Assembly (NCBI GenBank): GCA_021234155.1
Contig: JAJEKV010000073.1
Location: 3,692,001-3,756,000, forward strand
Source of the DNA: Isoetes taiwanensis
Taxonomy: Eukaryota > Streptophyta > Lycopodiopsida > Isoetales > Isoetaceae
DNA length: 64,000 bases
Direction of reading: 5' to 3'
Below, piece after piece: positions 1-9,948 of this stretch (position 1 is the first letter of the stretch; each line of letters opens with the position of its first letter). A program made the translations under genes and the position numbers. The notes beneath the pieces are model-generated. The model had not been told where the DNA came from. It did no database searches and saw nothing but the letters and a program-made list of their open reading frames with translations.

Positions 1-260
1 TGCTTGGATTATGAATCTACATCGTTCATGAGTGATGCTTGGCCAAGGTTTGTGCTCCTTCTCTCAAGCAGTATTAATTTGGATTTCTTTAATTCATTTC
101 TATTTTGAAGGGCCTTAACTGGAATACATTGAATGGTCTCGCTGTGTTCTCAACTCATTTGTTATGCTGGGGCATATATAATTCAGGTTCGGAGCACCTT
201 GGAGCCTTAATTGATACTTTGAGAGCGTGCTTGGACCTTCTGAGTGTTTTTCCTGCCAAG
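1..260 (+). pseudogene. possible 3' exons of an unrecognised gene, cut by the window edge
   Basis: The first 60-80 bases read openly in one frame, and a second open stretch runs from about 105 to 260. The latter ends at a good splice donor (GCCAAG followed by GTACAT at 261) and encodes a helical-looking segment with GALIDTLRACLDLL. A polypyrimidine-rich stretch ending in AAG near 109 could be an acceptor. I do not recognise the protein, and the gene would begin outside the window. This is inferred from open frame and splice-like sites only. It could equally be chance open reading in spacer. Confidence 0.22.
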
Positions 261-620
261 GTACATAGATGTGAGTCGGCTCTTTGTCTTAGATTTCTTT
301 CATTTAATGTAGGTAGCATAGAAATTGAAAATGGGGAGATTCTTAATATTTGTCACAAGGGAATATTTGATGCTCATTATCTTACATTCCTTTTATTTCT
401 TAGCTTCAATCAGCATGTGTGCCTGAGAAATTGATAATTCATTTTTTAGTTTTGAATGCCTATGATGCCCAAAGGCCTTCTAAATCGTTGTGTTATCGAG
501 TGCTCTCTATAGCAGTCCATGTGCTTATAGCAGATAGGATGATTCAGTCGTAGTCATGAATAAATATAACCTTGATGTTACATTTAAAGCAATTAAATTT
601 AGCTTCACATCTTTGTGCAG

Positions 621-1514
621 GCCTTATAATAGGTAATTTGGTGCAGTACATGGCCAAGGCATTTGATCAAATAGAAGGTCTAGATTTGAGCTTCAATATC
701 CTTACAGGATCAATTCCATCTGGGCTCGGCCTTCCAAGGCTAAACACACTCACATTGGCTCATAACAGTCTATCAGGTTCCCTGCCAAGGATTACATCCC
801 CTTTGATTCACCTTGATCTTCAAAAGAATGCTCTAAGTGGTGACCTGCCTGCATTGCCATATATGTTGGAGTTTGTGTCTTGCCAGGAATTCTTTCTCAG
901 GCTCTTTGGGACCTGTAAGTGGCCTCAACAGCTTAACCTTTCTAGATTTGAGCTTCAAAGAATTTACTGGAAGCATTCCGTCGGTGATATTCAGCTTCAA
1001 ATTGACAGACCTGCTACTGCAGAGGAATAAGCTTTCCGGACCAGTCATTCCACCAGGGCCACTGAGCATTATGAACATTGATCTAAGTTATAACACACTT
1101 TCTGGACAGCCTTCATCTCTGCTTTCTTATGCTCAGAAGCTGTTTCTTAACAACAACAGGTTTACTGGTCTGGTGCCTCAAGAGTTTGTGGACAGTATGG
1201 TTTTTGGTGATCTTCAGATTATGTATTTGCAGCACAACTATTTCAGGACCCTCAAGATAGGGGCTGACCTTCCTTTTCCTACCACTTGCACTTTCTGCAT
1301 ACAGTATAATTGCCTGAACCCTTCTATGCAATCTGCATGCCCTACTAATGTTGGCAGGCAATCCTCCAGACCCAGCTATCAGTGTAACAGTACTGTTTCG
1401 GATCTATTTAATTACACAGACCTTTCATCCGAGATGTACTTCAATTGTTTTGCCATTAGTATAACTACCATACCTAATTGTTGTAATCACATCAAAAGTC
1501 TCCAGTTCCAATAA
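621..1514 (+). pseudogene. plant leucine-rich-repeat protein, 5'-truncated and frameshifted
   Basis: About seven plant-type LRRs (LxxLxLSxNxLxGxIP pattern) run from about 680 to 1190, for example LDLSFNILTGSIPSGL and LTLAHNSLSGSLP. A Cys-rich C-terminal cap follows at about 1290-1410 (CTFCIQYNCLNP, then CP and a further Cys), as in secreted or wall-associated plant LRR proteins. The stop is at 1512-1514. The first half is in one frame (from about 621) and the second half, from about 880, is in another: the frame changes by one base between 876 and 882, in the middle of an otherwise continuous repeat. No signal peptide is visible. The sequence before 621 ends like an intron (TTTGTGCAG), so an upstream exon may be missing or unrecognised. 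It is either a pseudogene or a gene with a one-base sequence error; family membership is secure. Confidence 0.7.
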
Positions 1515-1600
1515 ATTATCATTTTTTTCCTGGTTTCAACACGGGTCTGTCAATGCAATAGAGATTAAGAAATAACATTTTTGTGAGTTAGAAATCTCAA
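1515..1600. other. 3' flank of the LRR gene, AT-rich
   Basis: Short AT-rich flank. No clear polyadenylation signal or other feature is seen. Confidence 0.3.
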
Positions 1601-1690
1601 AAAGAAAGCTCATTTGTGAATATTATATTTGCTTGACACATGTCAAAGAAACAAAAAGCTCATTTAAGAACATTATATTTGCTTGACATT
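1601..1690. repeat. two-unit tandem repeat, about 50-bp period
   Basis: A unit beginning AAAGCTCATTT and ending ATTATATTTGCTTGACA occurs at about 1605-1642 and again at 1655-1690 with a few differences. Confidence 0.75.
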
Positions 1691-1944
1691 TTTTTTTTCC
1701 ACATGCTCATATTTCCTCACCTAGGTAGTCTTTTAATTACTCCATGTTACACAAATTAGGTATATTGGATTCAATTTATTAGGTGCATATTGGATCCAAG
1801 AGTGAAGCTTTTTTGAAAATGAAATAAGCTAAATTCCCATATTGTACCTTTAAAATAATAATATCTTTGTTTCCTTATCTTATCTTATCTAAGAGCATAA
1901 GACATTGTTGCAAAAATCATAGTATAACATGAATGGTACTCATA

Positions 1945-2185
1945 GTCTTACACTTCCTCTATGACCGGTCACAATGTAGCAAGTTATTTGGTTATATCTA
2001 TATAGGATATTTCTTTTGTTCTAGATGTGGTGCCAAATGAATGTCCTTATACTATTTATCTATATATCTTATACTCGCTCTATCATTAGTCACAATGTAA
2101 GCAAGTTATTTGGTCATATCTATATAGGATATTTCATTTGTTGTAGATGTGGTGCCAATCAAATGTCTTTATACTTAGTATCTAT
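1945..2185. repeat. two-unit tandem repeat, about 122-bp period
   Basis: The stretch starting TCACAATGTAGCAAGTTATT near 1968 recurs near 2090 (TCACAATGTAAGCAAG). Both continue through TATCTATATAGGATATTTC and ATGTGGTGCCAA. The units differ by scattered substitutions, so the duplication is not recent. Confidence 0.8.
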
Positions 2186-2460
2186 CTGTCTATGAAAGTT
2201 CACTACAATAGCCAAACCTTCTCTTTGATAAATACTAGGTAACATCATCTTTATACAAGTTTCAACTTCCTTCAATTTCAATGACATCATATATATTTCA
2301 ATAATGTTTCGCATCACCTATTCCATCCAACAAAATGCTGCGCATTAACTTATGTTTGTACCTATGTCTGGCAACGCTGGGCACCCTTACTAGTAGTTTA
2401 TTATAATACGAGAATACATTTAGTTTATTTAGATGGTTACTTTATTTAGTTTTCAGTTTC

Positions 2461-2617
2461 TTTGCGCGAGTTTGAGCCCACCTTTTAACATTTTTTTAAC
2501 TTTGGGGTATTCGACTTGTGCGAGTTCGAGCCCACCTTTTAACATTTAACTTTGGGGGTATTCGACTTGTGGAATAATTTTTTAACTTTGGGGGTATTCG
2601 ACTTGTGGAATAAGTTG
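2461..2617. repeat. short tandem repeat cluster
   Basis: The strings GCGAGTTYGAGCCCACC, CTTTTAACAT and TTTGGGGGTATTCGACTTGTG occur two to three times each in tandem, with units of about 45-65 bp. Confidence 0.75.
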
Positions 2618-2674
2618 TGCATGCCGAAACCCCCCTGGAATCCAAGTCCAAATGGGGAGCCAATAAATGCACCG

Positions 2675-2774
2675 ATTCTATTCTATTCTTACGATGAAAT
2701 ACCAATGCTTTAAATATTGATGGTATTGCTATATAGTTTTTGAACAGAAAGATTTTGGTCAAGCATTGCTTGCC
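2675..2774 (+). repeat. dispersed direct repeat R1, left copy
   Basis: About 100 bp (ATGAAATACCAATGCTTTA ... GCTTGCCA) that is found again at 4,638-4,742 in the same orientation with roughly 90% identity by eye. It may be a fragment of an unrecognised transposon or the ends of one 2-kb unit. Confidence 0.75.
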
Positions 2775-4637
2775 ATTAAGCTTCCAATTTTTGTGTTTGG
2801 TATTTGTGGGTCGTATCTCATGCATGGTTTGTTTAGATTTCATGGCTGTATATAGCCGAAATAGTATATAGAGAGTATTTTTTGAACAGGTTTGAGCTGC
2901 TTGTTGGCGGGCGATGGGTTTGGTTGGGTTTAGTGGTTCTCAGGGAGATGGAGTTGGATTTCTGAGTGCATGGTTTGAAAATAGAAGGAGAATGTTCTGG
3001 AGATTGGATGGACAGGTCATGGAGGCACGCCGGTATAGTCGGTTGCTGGGTGTATGCTTGGAGCGACTGGCCAGTGCATCATGAGGATGTTGGCGAGTCT
3101 TGCCTCTGATTTTGTTGTCGGAGTAGTAATTGCAGGGGTTAAAAAGTGAAATTATGATTCTGAGAAGTAAAATGTGAGTTATAGAGATGAATTGTTTGTG
3201 AGATGGCCTATCGAAGGATAGTGAGCAAAAAACACTCGGGTAAAGCTGAAGAATCCCAAGATGGGTTGCTTACAAGAAGAAAGGATAAGGCCTTCACGTG
3301 AGCCTTTTGCCTGTTCGTTTTTGCGGGAACTCATAGATGCCAACTCTTCTGCGCTGCAAAAAACCACAGTGATAATGGTCAAATGGATTTGCTTCTTCCT
3401 CCAGTTTAATAGTGCCGGAACAGAGCTCAACTCACATACAATCCTGATTTAAACTTGGAGTAAAAAAACAGAGCTTCTGGCTTTGAGTTAAACGACCAGA
3501 TCGTTCTTCCAACTGGAGTAGCTGATATGAAGAGGAAAATAAGGTCTGGAAACACCTGATTCGGGGGATAGAAGACGAGACCAACGCCTCTGTGATTATG
3601 AGAATTAAAGCCTGGGCTTATTTTTTATGTCTGGGAACAACTCGGCTCCGCTCAATCCTTCATAAATGGCTTCTGCAGATAATAAAAGAAAAGGATTCTG
3701 GGCTAAAGGATCCGACCCTGTAATCGACTTCTTCATGTTCCTTTTGGATTTTGAGATCACAGAGGAGATGATGTGCTTGCTAATTGTCCTGATTTTGAAG
3801 CCTGCCCCTTTCCAGTGATGTGGGTAAAGATTCGAATGCCTCAATGGATGTTGCTATCTAAGCTCAAGAGCTTCATTTCTACAATCTACCAGAGTTGAGG
3901 GCTTAGCTTCCCCTCAAGGAATGGCATAAATTTTCCCCATGGGCCTGATTCGCGGGCCCCACAACAGGGCCCGATTTCTTCCTATGGTCAAGGATAGAGT
4001 GGTTTGAAATTGATGAAGAATGCTCAAATCCCGGTTTCAGAGATAATAACTGAGCTTTCGTCACCAGAGCATATGAGGCTGGGAGTTTGGTGGTCTAAAA
4101 GACATGAACCCATAGATTTGCAGAGGCCAAGTTTGATGCATTCTACAGAATTCATAGAGGGCACATAACTTTGGGTAAACCCATTGTAAAATTTTGTGCT
4201 GATGTACTCTTACTTCTTATGGTGCCATTGTAAAATTGTGGATATACTTGTTCTGTATGTAGAGCTATGCTTTGGAATTGCTTTGGTACATATTTTGTTT
4301 GTAAACATAAGTATGAAATACATGTGGATATTTGTGCAATTTCATTATGTAATGTTGTCTATTGTGGATAGTGACCGTAGGTTTTGGCTTTTGTTTTATT
4401 TGGCAAAAAATCATGAGGCATTTATGGGGTACAATATATGGAATATGCTTTCCATCCACGGCCCCGAAGAGTCCTCCATGAAAAAACCCATAAGGAAAGA
4501 ATTAGAATGAGGTACTTACGGACTTGACTTTGGGTTTAGGCTAACATGCTGTAAATTTTTATTAGGAATTTAGAGCCAGATTCGATTTTGGCAATTAGAG
4601 GATGCAGAGATTTTACATGTCTGATATTTTACATCTT
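2775..4637. other. spacer between the two R1 repeats, no gene recognised
   Basis: The stretch contains only short open frames (the longest about 100 codons) without recognisable motifs. Because it is bounded by the R1 direct repeats it could be the body of a degenerate element, but I find no PBS, polypurine tract or transposase signature. Confidence 0.4.
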
Positions 4638-4742
4638 TTCTATTATATTCTATTCTTATGATGAAATACCAATGCTTTATATATTGATGGTATTACTATA
4701 TAGTTTTTGAACAGAAAGAGTTCGGTCAAGCACTGCTTGCCA
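4638..4742 (+). repeat. dispersed direct repeat R1, right copy
   Basis: Second copy of the repeat at 2,675-2,774, same orientation, with scattered substitutions. Confidence 0.75.
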
Positions 4743-5716
4743 CAAATATATACAAAAATCTGTTTTATATAAAATTGGGCATGAAAGAAAGCAATTCCGA
4801 AATTCAATTTTGGAATGTGTGTTAGCAAGTTCCAATGGAATAGTGCAGGAAAATTGTCTTGTCAATCATGTAACCCTTGTTGCCACGTAGAGGAATAATT
4901 GACATGCATGTCGAATCTGGCCGTTATTTAGTTTTCATGCTGCATCACTTTCAAACAAGAAGGAATTAGGTACTTGTTGTCTTTTGTTTATATGGTTTAA
5001 CGTGCTTTTGTTTTTCCTACATATCTAGTGTAGTTTCAAAATTTGTTAGCAATTTAATTAGTTTCCCCATCGCAATATAAAATAGGGAAAATTATTTAAA
5101 TGCCCTCACAATTTGAGTATTGTACTAAAATGCCACTTGTATTTTGATTATTTCCTTAAATGCACTTGGTCAATGAAATACTATCATATTTTAACCTATT
5201 TACTTAAATGCTCCTCAAATATTTGGGAATTTACCAAAATTAGAGTGGATTCACATTATAGGGTTGTTTCAGTTAAATTAAAAAATGATAAAAATGACTG
5301 CATTCACACATAAGTCTGTTAGGGTTTTGGTTATAATAGGGGGGTTAACTTTTAATGGTCGTGGTTATGTTAAATATTAATTCTACCCCCTCCCCCCCTC
5401 CAGATATGATTTGGTTATATTCAATAACCTGGAAGATGCATAGGCTACTGCTAATATACTTAGAATGCTACATTTCGTGATGTTTGCAATACGACGAAAA
5501 ATACAGTTACATGAATGAAGTTTGTGTTTTTATAACCACATCTGACTTGGCAAATACATTAGGTAACCCATAATAGACTCTAACACGCAATGACACCTGA
5601 CAAAGTATCAATATGTAGCACAATAACAGGGGTTCAAGGGGGATTTGATATGGATATAAAAATAACAATTCCTAAAATCATAGACCATATATCTCTAAAA
5701 CTATTGAATAGGATGT

Positions 5717-5720
<4 letters not shown>
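4743..5720. other. AT-rich spacer, no gene recognised
   Basis: Low-complexity AT-rich DNA with a C-rich homopolymer run near 5,388-5,402. No coding or RNA gene is supported. Confidence 0.4.

Positions 5721-5752
<32 letters not shown>
5721..5752. repeat. poly(A) run of about 32 bases
   Basis: Uninterrupted A run. It could be the tail of a + strand retroposed sequence ending here, but I could not define the body of such an element. It lies just before, not after, the SINE-like sequence. Confidence 0.9.
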
Positions 5753-5753
<1 letters not shown>

Positions 5754-5774
5754 ATAGATCCAAGATAAAAAAAT

Positions 5775-5955
5775 CACACTAGCTCATTGGGTATATTGGT
5801 CAAAGTAGTCTTATCAGGACATTGTGTTATTTTGGTAGAGGTATGAGCCCCAATATTTCATATTCTAAAATCTTAGACAAAGTCATATAGAGGTTCGATA
5901 TTCACTCAAAACCTTAGGCGAACTCGTATTTCATATTTCAAAATCACTGGCGCCT
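5775..5955 (+). mobile_element. tRNA-like SINE fragment (family shared with 25.5 kb and 49 kb)
   Basis: TAGCTCATTGGGTA at about 5,781 resembles an RNA polymerase III A box. GGTATGAGCCC at about 5,840 resembles the B box GGTTCGANNCC at a SINE-like distance. The following 100 bp, with the stretch GCGAACTCGTATTTCATATTT, matches the reverse complement of 25,486-25,685 and 48,957-49,150. In those copies the B box is canonical (GGTTCGAGCCC). Two diverged positions in opposite orientations, plus box-like sequences, support a dispersed tRNA-derived SINE. The 3' end and target duplication are not clear. Confidence 0.5.
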
Positions 5956-7030
5956 CCAATCATAAATGACTATAAGCAAAACGAGAGGTGCTCAGAGGCC
6001 CCAACATACGATCTGGGTCATAGGATCCACGGATCCGACAACTGTGGTAGTCCAGGGTGCACCTCGTTTAGTGGGAAGTTCCCTTGGATGATTAACAAAA
6101 GACAATAGGTTAAGGATAAAATATTGCAACTTTGTTTTAGCAACAAAAGCATTCTTATCACAAAAACAATAGGTTGAGGATAAAACATGGCAATGTTTTG
6201 GCAACAAAAATGTCCTTATCCAATTCCTTAAGCCTAACAAGGAAAGTATTGATAATTATAGCAAGGAACGGTTTATGGAACTATGAAAGAAAGGAAGATG
6301 GTATACGATTTGGTTGAGTTATTTATCAATACGCTAGCATGTGGTCTAGAGTTATGGAGGTAAGTCACTCACACTTGCATTTTGTTCTGAGCGACGCAAT
6401 CTAAATCTCAACATTTCGTTCTTCTGGTTTCTTTCTATTATGGATGTTCATTGGCTCATGAGAATAAATAACTTTTTTTCAAAAGTACTAGGGTAAAACC
6501 TTGCAAGCAATGCGACAGCAATTCAAACGCAACAACTCATATTGCAACCACAATAAAAGTTAAACAAATGGGAGTATTTCATCAAGAAAAGGCTATCTAT
6601 TCTTAGCTCAAAGATGGCAAGCATTGGATTATACAATCGTTCAAGATTTTGTATCCATAAGTAAATTTAAATGAAGAAGTCATTTCAAGCCCTATTTGCT
6701 TAATTTAGGCAATTATGTGTGCAATGTTGCCATGTTTGCGTGGACAGTTAATTTGCCGTAATATAGGCTAGCATAGGTCCAATTCATATAAAACTCAAAA
6801 ACCTATGTGTGGCAACGTCAGGCACATGTGAATCATACTTATCACGTGTGCAGCATATGGCCTTAGACATCAAGGATGTAGTTCACACATTTCCGAGCAC
6901 ACCTTTGAGGGAGCCACAACTAAAAACAAGACAGGGTTTGAACTTGCAACAGTTGCGAGTCACACACCTTTGCCAAGTGTGCTACCAATATTTATTAAAG
7001 GCATTCCCTCATGTCTTTCTCATATGCGGG
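5956..7030. other. spacer, no gene recognised
   Basis: No credible gene. A 25-30 bp string near 6,803 (CTATGTGTGGCAACG...GGCAC) also occurs near 2,362 (CTATGTCTGGCAACG...GGCAC), a minor dispersed repeat. Confidence 0.4.
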
Positions 7031-7035
7031 GCTAT

Positions 7036-7063
7036 TTCTAGGAGATTCTAGAATATTCTAGAA
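7036..7063. promoter_or_regulatory. heat-shock-element array
   Basis: TTCTAGAATATTCTAGAA at 7,046-7,063 is four perfect alternating nTTCn/nGAAn units. Two further units (TTCTAGGAGA) precede it from 7,036, with one mismatch. Plant heat-shock factors bind such arrays. No gene start is recognised downstream, so it may be a relic promoter of a transposon or chance. Confidence 0.5.
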
Positions 7064-7239
7064 CTTACTAAAAAATTTATCCAACAAATTCTTCCAGTCC
7101 CAAAATTTCGCTTTTTTTTTTTGGAAAATCGGCGTCTTGGCGGCCCGAGGAAAAAAGGAAATACCCCCACCCAAAACTTTTTAAATAAGTAGATATATTC
7201 TCAATCACCACCCTTCCTTGCTTGATGTGTCTGTCAAAC

Positions 7240-8289
7240 TCCTTCATAAGGACATTGGCAAGCTTGTTAAAATCTTCATACCGAATTCTCGCGAAGGATA
7301 GGCTGTATCAACTAGGATGTATGGTCGCACATTGATTGTCTGTACACTTCTTCTTTCTGGTTGGTAATTATCACATTGCAATTGTAGTATTGGCTCACTA
7401 CATTCAATGTTATACTTCAGCTTCCTATACAAGGATAAATGAGAAAATCGGCATCATGGACACCACCAGGAAACAAACAACATATATCCAACCACATCTT
7501 GTTAGTATCACATAGGCCTTGCAATAACATGGAACTGATGCCCATCCTATTGCGATAAGCATGTATATCATACTTTTTTGATGGTTTTCCTTTGAGCATT
7601 ATATAAGATCCATCAGTTGCACCACAATAATTTGGGAGGCCACAAAATTCTTCAACTATTAATCACGCTTGTCGAATCATCACCTCTAGGAATTTGGATA
7701 AAAAACCCCAAAAATTTATTTCTACCAGCCAGAACTCCACAAATCTTGTTGGTGGTTTTACAATGGTGGACTTTCCAACCTGGAACAAGTCCCATATCCA
7801 TCTAGTGCTCATGTCACTAACCAACCTATATAAAACAATCTTGATCGCAGTTCTTATGTCTAATGGCTGTCTTACCTTTCGGCCAAGCATGATCAAATAA
7901 GGAGAAAGGATCTCTACCAATCTCTTAAAGCTAGCAACATCCACCTTGTACTATTCATTCCACTTCAAATTTAGAACAATGAAGTCATATTGCCAGGAAC
8001 GATGTTCAGTAATCTCATTGAATGTGGACTGATCTGGATTCATTATTTGTTGCATTGCTAAATAAGCAAGCATAATGGATACAAACGTCATCCTTCCCAT
8101 CTCTTCGTCCATCTTCCTTCTCATCTCAAGTGGTGGCTGCATGATGTCCGTAATGGATCTGATGAATGTTGAGAATGAGAATGAGAATGAGAATGACTTT
8201 TTATCGTCCTCTGAGGCCAATCGGCCTATGGGACCCATAAGAAGTGCAACAAACTTATTACTGTTCGGGTTAAAAAACCCCCGTCCCAA
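7240..8289 (-). pseudogene. PIF/Harbinger transposase (HARBI1-like DDE nuclease), broken
   Basis: Read on the minus strand, a DDE_Tnp_4-type nuclease is recognisable. An N-terminal segment (8,289-7,951) is followed by a helix-turn-helix-like stretch with VGKSTI near 7,770. Next come GATDGSYIM (first catalytic Asp, about 7,610-7,630), PGGVHDADFL (second Asp, about 7,440-7,470) and ILVDTAYPS (third acidic site, about 7,290-7,320). Two in-frame stops (about 7,951-7,953 and 7,660) and a frameshift (about 7,435) interrupt it, and the C-terminus after VDTAYP is lost. The N-terminal part contains an FSFSFS run encoded by a GAGAAT microsatellite (about 8,172-8,195). No terminal inverted repeats were found, so the element boundaries are undefined. 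Confidence 0.8.
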
Positions 8290-8331
8290 AGGGTTTTCGA
8301 GGGAAAAACCGTGGCAGTAATAAGAACGCTA

Positions 8332-9450
8332 TCAAACTGTACAAGTATACATCATCATGAAATAAATGTATATATACATGTCAAGTGTGTGCCCGAGGAC
8401 ATAGCTGATCTCGCATGTCCATAACCTCCTGAAGGTATGATCCCAAAGACCCGTCACGGATCTTTTGCTCAATGTCACATGTAACGGCCGGCGGGCCGAC
8501 CAACTTCGGCATAGCGTCCGGATTTGATCGTATGCTGGGCAACTTTGAAGGGTATGAGATTCATCCTCAATGACTCTCATTTGGCAGCATTGACAGAGTC
8601 TGTCCTGGCATGACTCACCAATCCATCTGCCCGTCTCAATTCGAAGATGATGTGCCCCTGTGCGAATGGAGGCAATGAGTCTGCGCCTTTTCATGGGCAA
8701 GTGGGTACCTTGGGTATCATTCGCGGGGCCTCGTTCAATGTGGGATTTATGTGGCGCTGATAGTGTGTTGTCTTGACATGTTCAAGGGCATTGGCATCCC
8801 AAAGCTTGCTGAGGAAGCAAGCGTCAAGATATTGCCTCAAGCTATGGTGATCTGCCTCTGTTTGCACATGTATGCACCTGTGCTCCTGCACATTCCATCT
8901 AGCCAACCATTGAGCTCTCTTTTCCCTCCAGTAGGCCTTGAGGCGCTGCGGCCCCATTGCCATGATATAAGCTAGTTTAGGGAGACGGGCATCGTCCATA
9001 TTGACCACCTTCTGGAAATAGATAATGTGGCGATCATGGGCCGCCCTCTGAAAAGGCAAGAATCTTGTCTCCTGCAGTAGAATTTGATATGGGACTGTGG
9101 ACTTCACCCCTAGGGCTCGTACTAAGAAGGCTTTCTGCACCTGCTCCAAGTCATTCCAAGTAGCAAGTGATACTACTGGGCCCCATACTTCAACCCCGTA
9201 TAAAAGGACAGGCTTCACTAAGACCTTGAACAGGTGTGATTGATGGGTCCAAACATACAACTATGCTCTATAACTATTGTTTTGCATTGCATATAGTGCC
9301 TTCCAGCCTGCCGTCACTCGTAATCGTATGGATGTATCCCAGTGCTTAAACTCCACTCCCAAATATTTGTATGTGGATGCTACTTCCACATTTTGCCCTC
9401 GGTAACTGAAGGAGGGGACCCTCGGCTGACGTGAAGATGATATGAAAACC
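8332..9450 (-). pseudogene. LINE ORF2 C-terminal domain with zinc-binding tail
   Basis: After the palm comes YKYLGVEF (about 9,350), then LVKPVLLYGVEVWGP (about 9,180-9,220), both typical of plant and animal LINE ORF2 thumb/connection regions. The final segment, 8,700-8,332, contains CQCC and ESHTLQSCPAY, the CCHC-like tail of many LINEs. Frames change near 9,260 and 8,700, so the ORF is not continuous. Together with 9,380-9,880 and the 5' half it makes one broken ORF2. Confidence 0.75.
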
Positions 9451-9880
9451 ACCTTAGTCTTGGCCAGGTTGACGGCATATCAGTCGCTTGGCAGAATGTG
9501 TCCAGGGCATCGAGATGTCGTTGCATGTCTATTGGTGTATAAGCTAGGCGGTCCACGTTATCAGCATATATTGACTGTCTGATGATCTGGTAGAGAAGGT
9601 GAGCTTCATTGCCCCCATTATCAGCAAGCCAGCTCTTCAATTGATCAATGTAAAGCCCAAACAAAGTTGGGGAGAGAGGGCATCCCTGACGAACCCCGAT
9701 ACTACTATCAAATGGTTGGCTTATGGCCGCAAAGCGACCGAGCATCTTTTTTATATAGCCTGTACCTTTGCATTACGCAAAATCTCAGAACCCCGGTTTG
9801 CCTTGATCTTGCCCATAGTTTTTCCCGAGGCACAGTGTCAAATGCCTTCGCAAAATCCACAAAGCAACAATATAGATCCT
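9380..9880 (-). pseudogene. LINE reverse transcriptase palm region
   Basis: Motifs in order on the minus strand: VDFAKAFDTVPR (motif A, catalytic Asp), GVRQGCPLSPTLFGLYI (motif B), and YADN near 9,560 where YADD would be expected (motif C). The frame shifts near 9,750-9,800 and again near 9,440-9,450. The Asn in place of the second Asp of YADD should inactivate the enzyme, if it is not a sequence error. No promoter belongs to this piece; it is part of the split ORF2. Confidence 0.8.
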
Positions 9881-9894
9881 GACGGCGGTTCCTG

Positions 9895-9898
9895 TTGT
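9895..9898. repeat. target-site duplication TTGT, left
   Basis: TTGT abuts the left end of the 12.4-kb element. The same TTGT follows its right end at 22,311-22,314 and at 45,764-45,767. Deleting the element and one TTGT restores the LINE reading frame. Confidence 0.75.
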
Positions 9899-9923
9899 AA
9901 GCACAATTTCATTAATTATGGAC
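9899..9923 (+). repeat. left terminal inverted repeat of the 12.4-kb element
   Basis: Begins AAGCACAATTTCATTA and ends TGGAC. The reverse complement of 45,739-45,763 begins AAGCATAATTTCATTA and ends TGGAC, with two differences in 25. Weaker similarity continues inward, with ACCATTTTTTAG in the left end against ACC-ATTTTTTAG in the right end. Confidence 0.8.
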
Positions 9924-9948
9924 AATACCTGAATTTATGGACCATTTT

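Larger units (their letters stand above)
8330..9898 (-). mobile_element. LINE non-LTR retrotransposon, 3' half
   Basis: The minus strand carries the C-terminal part of a LINE ORF2. It runs from the reverse transcriptase motif VDFAKAFDTVPR (about 9,810-9,860) through the palm and thumb to a Cys/His zinc-binding tail ending near 8,332. The 5' half continues at 22,311 (copy 1) and at 45,764 (copy 2), because a 12.4-kb element is inserted at 9,898/9,899. Removing that element and one copy of TTGT brings ...IED and NRNRRQDLYC into one reading frame. No poly(T) marking a 3' tail is seen at the low-coordinate end. Confidence 0.85.

Noticed and set aside
5781-5855. A functional tRNA gene
   Set aside because: The sequence has box-like motifs but cannot fold a complete cloverleaf with acceptor pairing, and it is dispersed, as expected for a SINE.
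8172-8195. GAGAAT repeat as a regulatory site
   Set aside because: It is a simple microsatellite inside the Harbinger N-terminal coding region.
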